64,000 nucleotides of DNA from Centroberyx gerrardi (lineage: Eukaryota; Chordata; Actinopteri; Beryciformes; Berycidae): NCBI RefSeq assembly GCF_048128805.1, contig NC_136020.1, forward strand, positions 11,399,153-11,463,152, read 5' to 3'. The notes under the pieces are model-generated. The model had not been told where the DNA came from. It saw nothing but the letters and a program-made list of their open reading frames with translations, and did no database searches. This document shows positions 39,001 through 48,200 of the stretch, piece by piece. The position numbers were made by a program, and so were the translations under genes. Numbering within the stretch: position 1 is the stretch's first letter; each line of letters starts with the position of its first letter.

Positions 39001-42000
39001 TACATCAGTAGTAATGTAATCAGGAAATTTGGGCATTCCTTTAAAAGGTGACAAGCAAGTCAAGTTCAACCAGTCAACAACAATTGACTGGTTGAGGGAA
39101 GCAAAACAATTATCAACAGACTTCCATGAAAAACCTAAGATAACTTTTTAGAAATGTATCACTTTGATGGCCTCAGAAACACCATATACAAAATACTCAG
39201 TTGTACATAAATTTCTTACATTTTTCAGGTTTTTCAAGACTATATGAATCCTCTTTGTATAAGCTGCCTCTAAATCTTCAAACTGTCGTACAGACAATCC
39301 TACACGTTTTCCATTTCTATCCCATTCTGTGCTTTACAATCCATAGGCCTTGTGTCACAGATACTATCAGGGCTTGTGTTAGCACTCACAATAGGCCTAG
39401 GCTTTTGTAATCTACCTGTGCTCAAATTCCAGGAGCTTACTACTCAATAGCATTTGTAAAGAGAGTAGGCCTATAATGAATAAATGAGAATAACAGCACA
39501 ACTACCTACACGATACCTGCAGTCAACCCCACACAATAACCTGAATGTAAAGCTTTTGGAAACAACATACTCAACTAAGAACATCATGTTCCAAAATTTA
39601 AGTACCATGTCCAAGAACATGACTAAAGAGCAACATTGAAAAGGTATGCAGGCCGCTAAAGAATAAATATGATTTAAGGCGGTTTAGGCCTACAGTTTGG
39701 CAGGAACTGGCCTAATAAACAAGATGTCCCTTGCCACTTAAGACTGTAAGTTTGCAAAGTGGGGGCGGGAGATGGCGAGCGTGGAGGACGCACAGATAGA
39801 CACTGTGTGTACAGTCTTAGTGTAACACAACACTTCCAATGCCTTCTCCATGACTACTTCATTAAATGCTGCAGAGTTCAGACCATTGCCATGCAAATAT
39901 AGGGATTGTACACTTGGTGTCCAAGGCAGGTTGCCATCCTTCTACCTGGCTTAGGATGAAGCTTAAACCCAGTGATACTACATGCCGAGGTCATTCTAAC
40001 ATTCATTTTCATGAATTCCCTAATGGGCCCCGCTCTAGATTCTCAGCTCTCCGGTGGCCGCAGCAAATTAATGCGTGAGGGCTCTCAGTGTCAGCCCATA
40101 AGAGAGGAGCTGCTCCTGTCTAAAAGCCGGTGTGAGTTTCGGGTTTTGGTTACACCGGGGGGAGACGCAGGGACAGGGAGCACAGAGAGGAGGTTGTTAC
40201 TGCTAGTTTTGCTCCAGGGACACATACAGAAGGAAGGAACTGCTGCCCAGGCCAGTAACCCAGAGCCCTCCTTCCCTCAACCCAACAAGTAGTCAACAGT
40301 GAGCTCACTTATGTAGCCCAGTCAAATCTCCATCCTATAGACCTACATGCAAACACATGTGCACACACATAGCCGTCTTTCTCAACACTTGTCTACCCAT
40401 GGTAGCTTTAAACACACATAACTGAGCAGGTGGCACTCAGCAAACCTGCTCTCGCCTGTCAGTGAGTGAGAGCTTCAGGAGAGAGTGGGGGTTTAGCTGA
40501 GGAGACTACCCCCAGTGCTGCAGGGCTGTGTGTGTGTGTGTGCACGAGAGAGCGAGTGTATGTGTTGCAATCACTCTTGTCTGTCTGCTGCACTTTGTCA
40601 TGGCTGCCATAGCCTACATGGAAGTAGAGTGGAGTAGGGGGGAGCATAAACTTGCTCAAACAAGCACTGTTGCTAGCTAGCAGACGTTACACAAATGCCT
40701 TAGGCAGCAGGCCAAAATAACAACAGAATAGTAGCTAGAAAGTGGATGACACACAGACAGACACTGTATACAGTCTTAGTGTAACACAGCACTCCCAATG
40801 CCTTCTCCATGACTATTTCATTAAATGTTGCAAAGAGTTCAGACCATTGCCATACAAATATAGGGCTGAGGCCTTCTTGTCAATGTGTATGTCACATATT
40901 GTAGCCACATGCAGGCTCAAAAGTACAGGCTAACAATAAAATGACATTACAGTTCCAATTATAATGTGATGGTATGAAGTACTATGCACTATGAAATACT
41001 GGGTCAAAAATGCACAAGTCAAGTAGGATAGGTCTACTTTTAAGTAAAAACAACTGAGAGAGGGGTTTCTCAAAAACAAAGTAACTGTCAAGGTTTTCCA
41101 ACTTTTCAACCATTATGTTGACCTTTTTGAGCCAACTTCGCCTTGTTTTTGGTTTGTTTTGACCACCCCAGTTCTAGCCCCATATTTGACTAAGCGCTAC
41201 TGCCGTCCCATCAGCTGTTTTAAGTCCCTCCCTCTTGTGGTTTCCGGCTAGTAACAGACTACCCAATCATTAAGCTGGTTTCCACTGTGCTGGGACAAAA
41301 ACAAAACAACTTGTTCATACTGCTCTTCTAGAACATTGCAGGGATTGAAAATGTGTCACTATGATTCATTTTTAGAACTCCCTCGGTCAGCCCTAAGTGA
41401 ACTTGAACAAAAAATATCCCAAACACAAAAGTAAACAGTAATGGCAATGACTTGAAAAGGGAACACACTAGATGTAGGCTATTATGCATGTAAAGTAGAG
41501 CATTCCACAGTGAAAAGGACAATGCATGTTCGTGACACCTGCTGTCACTTTCCATTTTCAGTACTTATGAAACAACAGAATACAACACTCTAAAATTATA
41601 CTAGTTACCCATCCATATATCTGCCTGCAGACATTAAAATACAGTGAGATACACAGATCAGGTGGCCATTTTGATGTTGAAATTAACCAGCAGACTAGCC
41701 AGCCAGCTCAGCTGCGTGACAAGGTACATTTCAAGTGGCAGATGCAACAACCCAATTTCAAAGCCTTACTAAGGTTACAAAGCAAAGCCAAGCCTCAGGA
41801 CGCTATACATACTGCTCTAATGTTAACGTTTCTGCCAATGTGTCTTAGAGAACAAAGGCAGCAGCATTTTCAGTTAGCCTTACGTTATGTAAACAAGCTC
41901 TGTCAACGTGTAAAGGGGCCAGTGTGACTAACTCCCCTGACAACAACAGGCTGGACAAAGAAACTGAATTGCCATAATGTCTTTTAAATTCGCCTACCGC

Positions 42001-42497
42001 TGCCAGATCTGTAAAATTCGTGGTGCAACAAGATGAAAGACATTCCAGGAAAAGGGGAATCGGCTGTTGCAGTCATTTTCGACTATGCACAGCAAGCTAG
42101 CCAGCTAACGTGAATGTTACCAAAAATACAGAGTTGGAAAAATGTTGAAAGGACACGGGACCGATTTGATTAGCTAATGCAACTGTCCCAATCAGCGACT
42201 AAAGGTCCGCTGTGAGCTGAGCAGGACAGAAATAGCTAACAGTAGGCTTTGCTAGCAAAATATTGTTTACATAAAATACCAGGCACTGACAATTAAAGCT
42301 GTAAAAACGTCGGGTTACCAAACACCTGCAAGGCAAATTAGAGACATCAGAGAATATGTTTTGCTCATATCACATTTCCAAATCTACCAGCACATAGCTA
42401 ACTAGACAGCGATTGAGACTGTTGTTTATGTTCAGAAAGGATACAGTTTCACCACATCGGTATCCATTCGCCTTTTACCCGGACTTGGAGACGACAT
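17542..42497 (-). CDS. ube2h: Ubiquitin-conjugating enzyme E2 H, complete, 7 coding exons
   Basis: The exons (minus strand) are 42,445-42,497, 22,393-22,469, 21,057-21,131, 20,910-20,949, 20,127-20,179, 18,400-18,528 and 17,542-17,666. They sum to 552 nt, giving 183 residues, the length of human UBE2H. All junctions are GT-AG with matching phases. The product starts [18 protein letters not shown], has the UBC-fold HPN motif (FHPNIDEA) and the catalytic cysteine in [13 protein letters not shown] (Cys87), and ends in the serine/acidic tail [20 protein letters not shown]. This E2 accepts ubiquitin from E1 and works with the CTLH/GID (MAEA-RMND5A) ligase, with a known role in erythroid maturation. 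Exon 2 differs from the mammalian form at three sites ([16 protein letters not shown]). Upstream lies a CRE/CArG-containing promoter; intron 1 is 20 kb. Confidence 0.97.
17699..17789 (+). repeat. (AG)n microsatellite in ube2h intron 6
   Basis: Pure GA repeat of about 90 bp, extended with interruptions from 17,671 to 17,820. On the transcribed strand it is a (CT)n tract ending about 30 bases before the exon 7 splice acceptor, and the interrupted part reaches it. Confidence 0.97.
17952..17979 (+). repeat. (AC)n microsatellite
   Basis: AC repeat in ube2h intron 6. Confidence 0.95.
18400..18528 (-). CDS. ube2h: ube2h exon 6
   Basis: 129 nt, from [20 protein letters not shown] through [11 protein letters not shown]. 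The donor AAAG|GTTCAG is weak at +3 to +5, and the acceptor is CCCCAG|ATCTG. Confidence 0.97.
19637..19810 (+). repeat. GA-rich run, C16 run and (TC)n in ube2h intron 5
   Basis: GAGAGCGAGAGC units occupy 19,637-19,676. A run of 16 C lies at 19,763-19,778, directly followed by (TC)16 to 19,810. The two outer parts are complementary in type. Confidence 0.93.
20095..20122 (+). repeat. (AC)n directly at the ube2h exon 5 splice donor
   Basis: On the minus strand this is (TG)n beginning within the donor itself: G|GTGAGTGTGTGTG. Confidence 0.95.
20127..20179 (-). CDS. ube2h: ube2h exon 5 (catalytic cysteine)
   Basis: 53 nt encoding [17 protein letters not shown], including the active-site cysteine. 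The donor TACG|GTGAGT runs straight into a (TG)n repeat. Confidence 0.97.
20910..20949 (-). CDS. ube2h: ube2h exon 4 (HPN motif)
   Basis: 40-nt microexon encoding [12 protein letters not shown] with split codons at both ends. Acceptor TTTTTTTCAG|GA, donor GC|GTAAGT. Confidence 0.96.
21057..21131 (-). CDS. ube2h: ube2h exon 3
   Basis: 75 nt encoding [20 protein letters not shown] then SPSI. Donor ATAG|GTAGGG, acceptor GTCCAG|CGCC. Split Thr and Gly codons at its ends join correctly to exons 2 and 4. Confidence 0.97.
21335..21374 (+). repeat. (CAC/CAT)n trinucleotide repeat
   Basis: About 13 triplets, in ube2h intron 2; not coding. Confidence 0.93.
21497..21559 (+). repeat. (TG)n followed by a 30-base G run
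   Basis: TG repeat at 21,497-21,526, then an uninterrupted G run at 21,530-21,559, in ube2h intron 2. A G run of this length can form quadruplexes and is prone to length error in sequencing. Confidence 0.95.
21688..21720 (+). repeat. (AC)n microsatellite
   Basis: AC repeat in ube2h intron 2, complementary in type to the TG repeat at 21.5 kb. Confidence 0.95.
22393..22469 (-). CDS. ube2h: ube2h exon 2
   Basis: 77 nt encoding [20 protein letters not shown] then FGPPG. Acceptor CCACGCAG|C, donor GGAA|GTAAGT. Confidence 0.96.
22525..22555 (+). repeat. (AC)n microsatellite
   Basis: AC repeat about 55 bases above ube2h exon 2, in intron 1. Confidence 0.95.
23051..23081 (+). repeat. (AC)n microsatellite
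   Basis: AC repeat with one GC interruption. Confidence 0.93.
25698..25765 (+). repeat. Teleost interspersed-repeat fragment
   Basis: It contains TTTAGGCGTTTAGCTGACAC and ACTTATCCAGACAGGCTTAC, a diverged form of a motif scattered through many fish genomes (TTTAGC-GAC-CTTATCCAGAG-GACTTAC). The family name was not assigned. Confidence 0.55.
26216..26246 (+). repeat. (AC)n microsatellite
   Basis: AC repeat in ube2h intron 1. Confidence 0.95.
26880..27285. mobile_element. Non-autonomous DNA element (MITE-like), about 400 bp
   Basis: The left end TTGGGTGCGTTT plus TCATATTCAGGATAT and the reverse complement of the right end TGAGTGTGTTTACATGCAC plus ATATTCAGAATATG are similar and form imperfect terminal inverted repeats. 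The interior repeats AGGATAT / GGGATAT and GCATGTAAACAC motifs and has no coding sequence. This resembles MITEs common in fish. Exact ends and target-site duplication are not resolved. Confidence 0.55.
29451..29486 (+). repeat. (GT)n microsatellite
   Basis: GT repeat in ube2h intron 1. Confidence 0.96.
30024..30081 (+). repeat. (CA)n microsatellite
   Basis: CA repeat with one AAAC interruption near the right end. Confidence 0.96.
30240..30262 (+). repeat. (GA)n microsatellite
   Basis: Short GA repeat in ube2h intron 1. Confidence 0.9.
32930..33752 (+). mobile_element. L2-type LINE, 3'-terminal fragment
   Basis: The frame from 32,927 to about 33,300 encodes a decayed C-terminal part of a non-LTR retrotransposon reverse-transcriptase ORF ([40 protein letters not shown], then [12 protein letters not shown]). 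The terminal part GGACTGCAGTTGAAAATTAG ... ATTTACAGAAATGTTGATTA followed by (AAAT)n at 33,723-33,752 is typical of fish L2 3' ends. The endonuclease and catalytic YXDD part are missing (5' truncated). The middle (about 33,310-33,580) is foreign to the element and includes a hAT-like terminus. It lies in ube2h intron 1, antisense to the gene. Confidence 0.8.
33529..33570. mobile_element. hAT-like element terminus inside the LINE
   Basis: ACCGATACCGATAC, CA and GTATCGGTATCGGT form a perfect 14-bp palindrome with a 2-bp spacer, followed by GCATCCCTAG. This motif is typical of hAT-derived repeats in fish. Confidence 0.55.
35694..35717 (+). repeat. (GT)n microsatellite
   Basis: GT repeat in ube2h intron 1. 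Confidence 0.93.
36594..37212. mobile_element. Possible non-autonomous DNA transposon
   Basis: It starts GGTTAGGGCTGGATGATATA and ends TTAGTTTAGCCCTGATTA. The ends are inverted (TTAGGGCT / TTAGCCCT) and resemble fish hAT-like repeats that open with GGGCTGG-GATATA. The interior is AT-rich and non-coding. The boundaries are approximate. Confidence 0.35.
39788..39906 (+). repeat. Direct duplication, copy 1
   Basis: It shares ACAGTCTTAGTGTAACACA, CCAATGCCTTCTCCATGACT, TTCATTAAATG and GTTCAGACCATTGCCAT with 40,746-40,867. The copies are roughly 90% identical, lie about 960 bases apart and have the same orientation. Confidence 0.85.
40746..40867 (+). repeat. Direct duplication, copy 2
   Basis: Second copy of the 39,788-39,906 unit, with a few substitutions and small indels. 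Sequences outside the unit differ. Confidence 0.85.
42445..42497 (-). CDS. ube2h: ube2h exon 1 (start codon)
   Basis: ATG at 42,495-42,497, then [16 protein letters not shown] and two bases of a Leu codon. Donor AAACT|GTATCC. The start is fixed by identity to the conserved N-terminus. Confidence 0.95.
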
Positions 42498-42790
42498 TTT
42501 TGCTATTCCACCGTAGAACACCGATAAGTAAACTGATAGCTAGCCCCTCAAACGCTAGATAGTCTAGCTAACTGTACTATCCGAAAGTTAACATTTGCTT
42601 TCAAAAATGTTTACAGCGAAATGTCTCCACAGTTCAATGCCTCTCTGTCCTGATCAGTAGCTGAGCTAACGTTAGACCTCTGCTGTTCACTGTCTCTCAG
42701 CGCTCTGACAAGCTGCGATCCCTCCGCGGACGACGTCATATATGTGCGACCAAACGTCACCATAAATGGCCATTTTTGTAGTGTAATTGT
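42498..42790 (-). promoter_or_regulatory. ube2h: ube2h 5' UTR and promoter
   Basis: Immediately upstream of the ube2h start. On the minus strand it contains a CArG box CCATTTATGG (42,760-42,769), two CRE-like sites (TGACGT at 42,754-42,759 and TGACGTCG at 42,731-42,738) and the GC-rich CCGCGGAGGGATCGC. The transcription start probably lies between about 42,650 and 42,720. Motif-based only. Confidence 0.5.
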
Positions 42791-44140
42791 AGTTTTGATA
42801 TTTTGTTGTGTTGTCATTTGACATCAATTATACTGCAATTGTCTATTTGAAGAATTGTTTTAAAACTGTAATACAAATCTTAGGTGTTTTCTCAATGGTC
42901 ATCAAAAAGATAATTCTTATGAGGTGTTTTGTGTCATCTCTAGAGCTGGAATATTCCATAATGCTGCATTAGCCAGCTTGATGTCTCACCTCTTTGCCCC
43001 TGGCCCTCTGCAAGCCAGTCTATCTTACTAACCTACACATACACAGGGTCAAAAAGACAAGAGTGGGCTTCATTTTCTGTGGATCCAATGGACTACTGTT
43101 TCTCTCCTTATCTTGCCAGTACAATAAACTCAGCAAACCCCCCAAACATTCAAACACCCAAGAAAATTAATTAATGATAATTTTCCCCTTTGTGAGATCT
43201 CCTTTTCAACAGCAACAAGCACTGAAAGGAGAGTGGGGAAAGACACATTCTTCCAGGGTTTTCACTTGAACACTTCAGAAAGTTACCCTCTCAATATTGT
43301 GGCTGTGTGGCTCAATCCAGATCTTGCCTGTTCCCCTGTTCTCCCCCAGGGATACGTGACGCTCACAGATGTTGGATGGCAGGGCAGACCCCCAAATGGC
43401 TGGCTACCGCTGACAGTCCTTTAAAAAGCAGATTCTGTCAGCCATACCAACAGTAGGAGGGGAGGGCACACCAGCTTCAGCATGTACAGCACTCACTTTC
43501 TGCTGCACTTAAATTATCACACTTGTAGATGTAGAATCTGTTTTTAGGAAAGAGAAGGAACTAGGGTTGATCCTTTCTCTCACACTGTTAAGTAGCTGAA
43601 ACAGACTGAAGTGAAGATGAAATCTCCAGTATAACAAGATACAAATGGGACCTAATCAAGAGAATGTTTTCAAGCGCACAGCCGTGGCTATAAATACACC
43701 ATTGCTCCAAGGACAGGCTCGTAGCTGCTTTCATACGAGCAATGTTTTTTTCTCCTCACTATTATCAACAGTTATGAGGCTAGAGTCAGTGGAGCCAGCT
43801 TAACAGTCATTTATACAAAATGGGGAATTCTCAGGAACATAGTTTTGATGTAACTGCCAGCCCTCTCTACAGTGAGAGGTGCAGATGCTGTTTTAAAGAC
43901 AACAAAATGGCTGCCAGTGGGTGCTGGAAGGCAACAGTCCACTGCCAATGGAATAAATGAGGTGACCCCAAGTAACACCAATGTGAAACCACTGAGCAAC
44001 CTCTGAGAAGTCATGGCCATTGTGTAAGCTGCAACAGTAAGTAGCAAAACACTTGCATCAAGAGCCAAGCTGATTAGTTCAAGCCTCTGAAAATACATTC
44101 CTTTAATTGACAATACAATCATTTCAGAGAACATTTCCAA
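42791..44140. other. Intergenic between ube2h and zc3hc1
   Basis: No recognisable gene. A 109-codon minus-strand ORF at 43,811-44,140 resembles no family I know. Confidence 0.5.
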
Positions 44141-44149
44141 TTTATCCTT

Positions 44150-45179
44150 TATTATTTTTCATATTTAAAAGAATGCAGAAGAACAAAATGCGGAGTGAAA
44201 AAGAAACTTTCAAAAAAGTGTTTTTTATTAAAACCCCTTAGGATATTCTAAGGAGATGAAAGCACATGCATGATAGAGGGGACTGTGTTAGCTATGAGAA
44301 GTCACAGGAAGGCAAAATGGATTTACAGACAACCGGATTGTAATCCAAAGCATGTTTGGAGATCCATGGCACATGGTTCTACCTGCCTGCGATACCTATG
44401 ATATTAGCATTAACAAAAAAAAATACCACCACTCCAAAAGGACTTTTTTTTCCCTAAAAAGGACTCATAACTAAATTGCCTTTTAACAATTTAGTTCAAA
44501 GGTTGTACAACCTGTAGTTACATGTGTAAATGCAGTCTAGAAAAACGCACAAATAGTACACACAAAAAGGTCATCCTCACAGTTTTTGCTAAATTGAAGT
44601 TAATGTTTACCCTTCCCTCAAATGACTCAACATACATTGAAGGTAAACATTGCCTTTCCAGTGTCAAGCCATTTGGCCCGTTCTCATGATCAGGGTTTCC
44701 TCGTCTCTTGTATTTCATAGAAATCCATTCCAGACCCTCGTGATCTTGTGAAGGATTCCCCAAGCAGACTTCGTGTGAGGTTAATAGTAGATGCCTTGCC
44801 TGTGGCCCATTTCATATGCTCAGATGTGTTCTATGTGTGACATCTGTCTATTAATCCACATGATGCGAGGCCTAGACATCCCCTGGTAGGTGCACATCCC
44901 AATATCCATCCATGCAGCAGAATTCAAATGTTTTCCAAACGCCACACAGGCAACCTTCACATATTTCATTGTTCACAGAAACGACAATCATCCTTTTGAC
45001 TAAACACACCATCAAATTCCCTTCCCTCCAGAAACATTTTGGCTGTAAACACGACTTAAAGGGATGGGAGACAAACATCAATATGACACTCCTTGTCGGT
45101 GGTTCTACAAACTCGGTACCACAAAGAAGAGGATGAGTCAGTTCAGAGTGCTGCGACGCTCTTGGGGTAGAAACAGAGT
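44150..45179 (-). other. zc3hc1: Probable zc3hc1 3' UTR
   Basis: It runs from the stop codon to AATAAA signals on the minus strand at about 44,224 (TTTTAATAAAAAAC) and 44,150 (AATAATAAAGG). The sequence is continuous, unspliced and AT-rich. Confidence 0.5.
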
Positions 45180-45251
45180 CTACTGAGATGGAGAGGATAC
45201 CTGCCACTGACGGAATATAGCAAACACCCTTTTAGACTTGGCATGAGGGCC
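45180..45251 (-). CDS. zc3hc1: zc3hc1 exon 10 (stop)
   Basis: It encodes GPHAKSKRVFAIFRQWQVSS then PSQ and TAG, the conserved KVFRIFRQW-like end. Acceptor CCTTCCAG|GGC, phase 0. Confidence 0.93.
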   Translation of the reverse strand, partial: GPHAKSKRVFAIFRQWQVSSPSQ

Positions 45252-48200
45252 CTGGAAGGGGAGAGAGAACAGAGAAAAGTCAGATAATGCTTAAAGAATG
45301 AAAGATGCAGGACTAAATGGTAGGGTGTCTTCGAAAGAGTAAAACACTAGATCCTAAAGCTCTAGTTCATTAACAGGTACTGTTGAAACTGGGTGATCTG
45401 CACAAGCTGTCTGTCATTATGCCCAAAATGTATAGTATATACTTACACTATCACACAAATTTGTAATTTAGAATATGTATTACTACACATTAGTTTTTAT
45501 TAGGATGATATGATTAGATTATTCTTGCTGAGGAGGCTTTCTTGTATCAGAAACATTATCTAATAAATCTGAAAAACCAAGATCAGAACTTAGGACTTGC
45601 CTGTGCCGGACTGCGTTCCCCTGTGTTGGAGTTCTTCTTCATGGGCATGAGGAGGTCCAGAGCAGCCTTCCAGCCCTGCTGATGCAGTGCGTAGTCGCCA
45701 TCCAGTAAGGGGATGGCTCCTGGATTAGCGTTCTCTTTCCCCACATTGACCCAGGGGCACCAGTCTCTGTGCTGGGCGAGCGGGTCGAATGCATTCCGGT
45801 GCAGAGGGCCGTCCTGAAGTAACAGAGAAGCAGGACGTTGGTAAAAGCTCCTGCAAATATGCAACGCGAGATCCTCTTTGAGATTAACTAGGGGGAACAT
45901 TTAGGTTAAACAGCATGGTCTTGAATGCAAACATTCAAATCATATACATTACTGTCAAAGCATTTAGGGGCTAGGTTGTGCCCTGAGTTCAAACACAAAA
46001 TCACTGATCATAATAAAAGGTGTAAAAACAGCAGTAAAGGCAGCCAGTTCTTACAGGACCGCCAGCTGATGAGAGGCGCAGGCGTTTGGGAGTGTGTTGG
46101 GGGCTGGCTGTCCCATCAGCCACTGAACTGTCCCCCTGTCCTCGGCCCCGGGTCGCATTCCTCTTGCCCCTGGTCAGGGGACTGGGCAGCTCTTCGCTGG
46201 GGCTGGGGGAGTCTCTGCTGCGGGCGCGCAGCACCAGGGGGGACGACGTGCCCTCACCCTGTAGGACACAACAGCAGAAGTGAGGATGCGGCCGAGAAGT
46301 TTTTGGTTTGAAGATTTCACCGACCATTGTTGTACATGAACATGGTGAACCTGCATTTCCTCAAGGCTCACCTGATCAGAGCGGCTGGTGTCCTGGCTCC
46401 TCAGCTTCATGCGGCAGGGGGCTGTGGCAGGAGTGGGTGAGGCGGAGGCAGACCGGTCCCCCTGGGCTTCCTGTGTGGCTGCTGAGGCGGGACCCGGCGT
46501 CTGGGCAGAGGGGCTTAGAGTATTTGGAAAGGCGTCTACCTCGCCTCCCGTTCCCTCCATCTGGTAGAAGTTCCACAAGCCCACCTTGCGCATGCAGTAG
46601 GAGCAGGTGAGGATGGGCAGGTTCATGGCGCGCAGAGACGGGCTGAGAAGACACAAAGGAGACCCATGGATCAGGCATGATGTTTGGGTGATGCTGTATT
46701 ATTTGTACCATGTTTCCATCAGTTTATGAATTGCCTCCTCTGTCCTTTTATTCCACTTTTCCTATATGCAGCTAGTAAACCATACATACATCATTCTTTT
46801 GACATCTGAATTGGGCTTCTGTATGAATGCTTACCTTGGATTATGGCACAAAGGATAGTGTCATCAAATCATGTGCATTGGTAAATGTTACATAAAACCA
46901 GACAAAAACTTAGGAGGAGTTGAGTGTAACAAAAGAGGAGTTGCATCTCACCTAGCAGCCCAGCCACAGAGAGAAACGATGCATGCAGCCACCTGGACGG
47001 CCAAAGGTTCAGAAGACGGAGTGCCGCCCTGTTTCTTCTGCTCTTCCTCGATCAGCTGCAGCACAACGCTGATGACATCCTCAGTCAAAGACTGCAAGGA
47101 AACAACGACTACTAATTACATGTGCACAGTTGTCTTTCTGAGAGTTGTATACATCCACACATAAAAGTTTGTTATGTTTTTTCAAGATGCATTTCTACAG
47201 GCTTGCTTTTAAGTAATTGTTTTTCATGATGTTAATTTACTGTTTGTCTTTTGTGCCTTACTTCTATTGCGCTCTGTTAAGCACTTTGTAAACTCTTGTT
47301 TTTACAAAAGTGACATAAAGTTTATTGTTATTATTTGTTTTGAGGAAGTGTTTCTGACAATTTTCAAAAAGGGAATTAGAAGAAGAACCAGACTGTTTTC
47401 CTGCCTCACCATGGATTTGAGCTGCTCTGGCTTCATGGCAGGCAGCTGCTGTTCAAGGAGACAGGCGCTCTGGAAGCGATCCAAGAAGGCAGTAAGCAGT
47501 GCTGAGGGCTCAGAGGCAGGGACCAGCCAGAACCGCTCTGAAACAACAGCAGCCTTCACATGTAACCACCATGTGTAACACACACAACTAAAATCTTCAT
47601 CCAGCTGAAATGACTTGATCACATTAAAGTTCATGTTTTGTTCTTAAGCATGCAACAAAAAAAACTGTTGCTCTTACCTGGACATGGGAAGTCAGGCCAA
47701 GGACAAAACTTCTCATGCTGCGTCTGCAGCTGCCTTGATATCTCTGCAATGCGGGATTCATCTATATGAAAAGAGATGGTGACCTTTAATGTTTGGCAAT
47801 GACAGTATCGGCCTAGCCCTGCCAAATTAATGTTTGCCCTGGCTTTGACATTGGTCTTTCAGCCGGTTTTGCTCACATTTTTCGAAGTCCAAAGTCGGTT
47901 GCAGTGATGCACAGAGGAAAGCCTGGCAACTGGAGCACTTGAGCATATCACAGCCTACGTTGATCCAGCCATATCTGGCACACCTCAGAGGGGAGAGCGT
48001 GCGGGGCTTTCCTGCCCATCGCAAACAGTGCTGCGCTAAGGAAAGTTTCACTCAGACAGACAACAATAGGATAATATTCATCATTACTTAGCCCATTTTC
48101 CCCACAGAGATCATTTAAGTTTCATATCATCTGCTATATAATAAGAAATAACAGGAACATAGTGCAAGTGTTGCCATTACAGGTTATTATACAGGTTATG

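Larger units (their letters stand above)
22470..42444 (-). other. ube2h: ube2h intron 1 (20 kb), no embedded gene seen
   Basis: No exon-like sequence or RNA gene was recognised in either orientation. It holds simple repeats, a MITE-like element, an L2 3' end and other interspersed repeats listed separately. The rest is ordinary intronic sequence with scattered chance ORFs. Confidence 0.7.

Noticed and set aside
43811-44140. 109-codon hydrophobic minus-strand ORF between zc3hc1 and ube2h
   Set aside because: It has membrane-like stretches but no recognised family, no splice context, and lies at or beyond the zc3hc1 poly(A) signals. It is probably chance.
46001-46711. Long plus- and minus-strand ORFs over zc3hc1 exons 7 and 8
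   Set aside because: Apart from the exon frames themselves these are shadows of GC-rich coding sequence; the extra residues run into introns.
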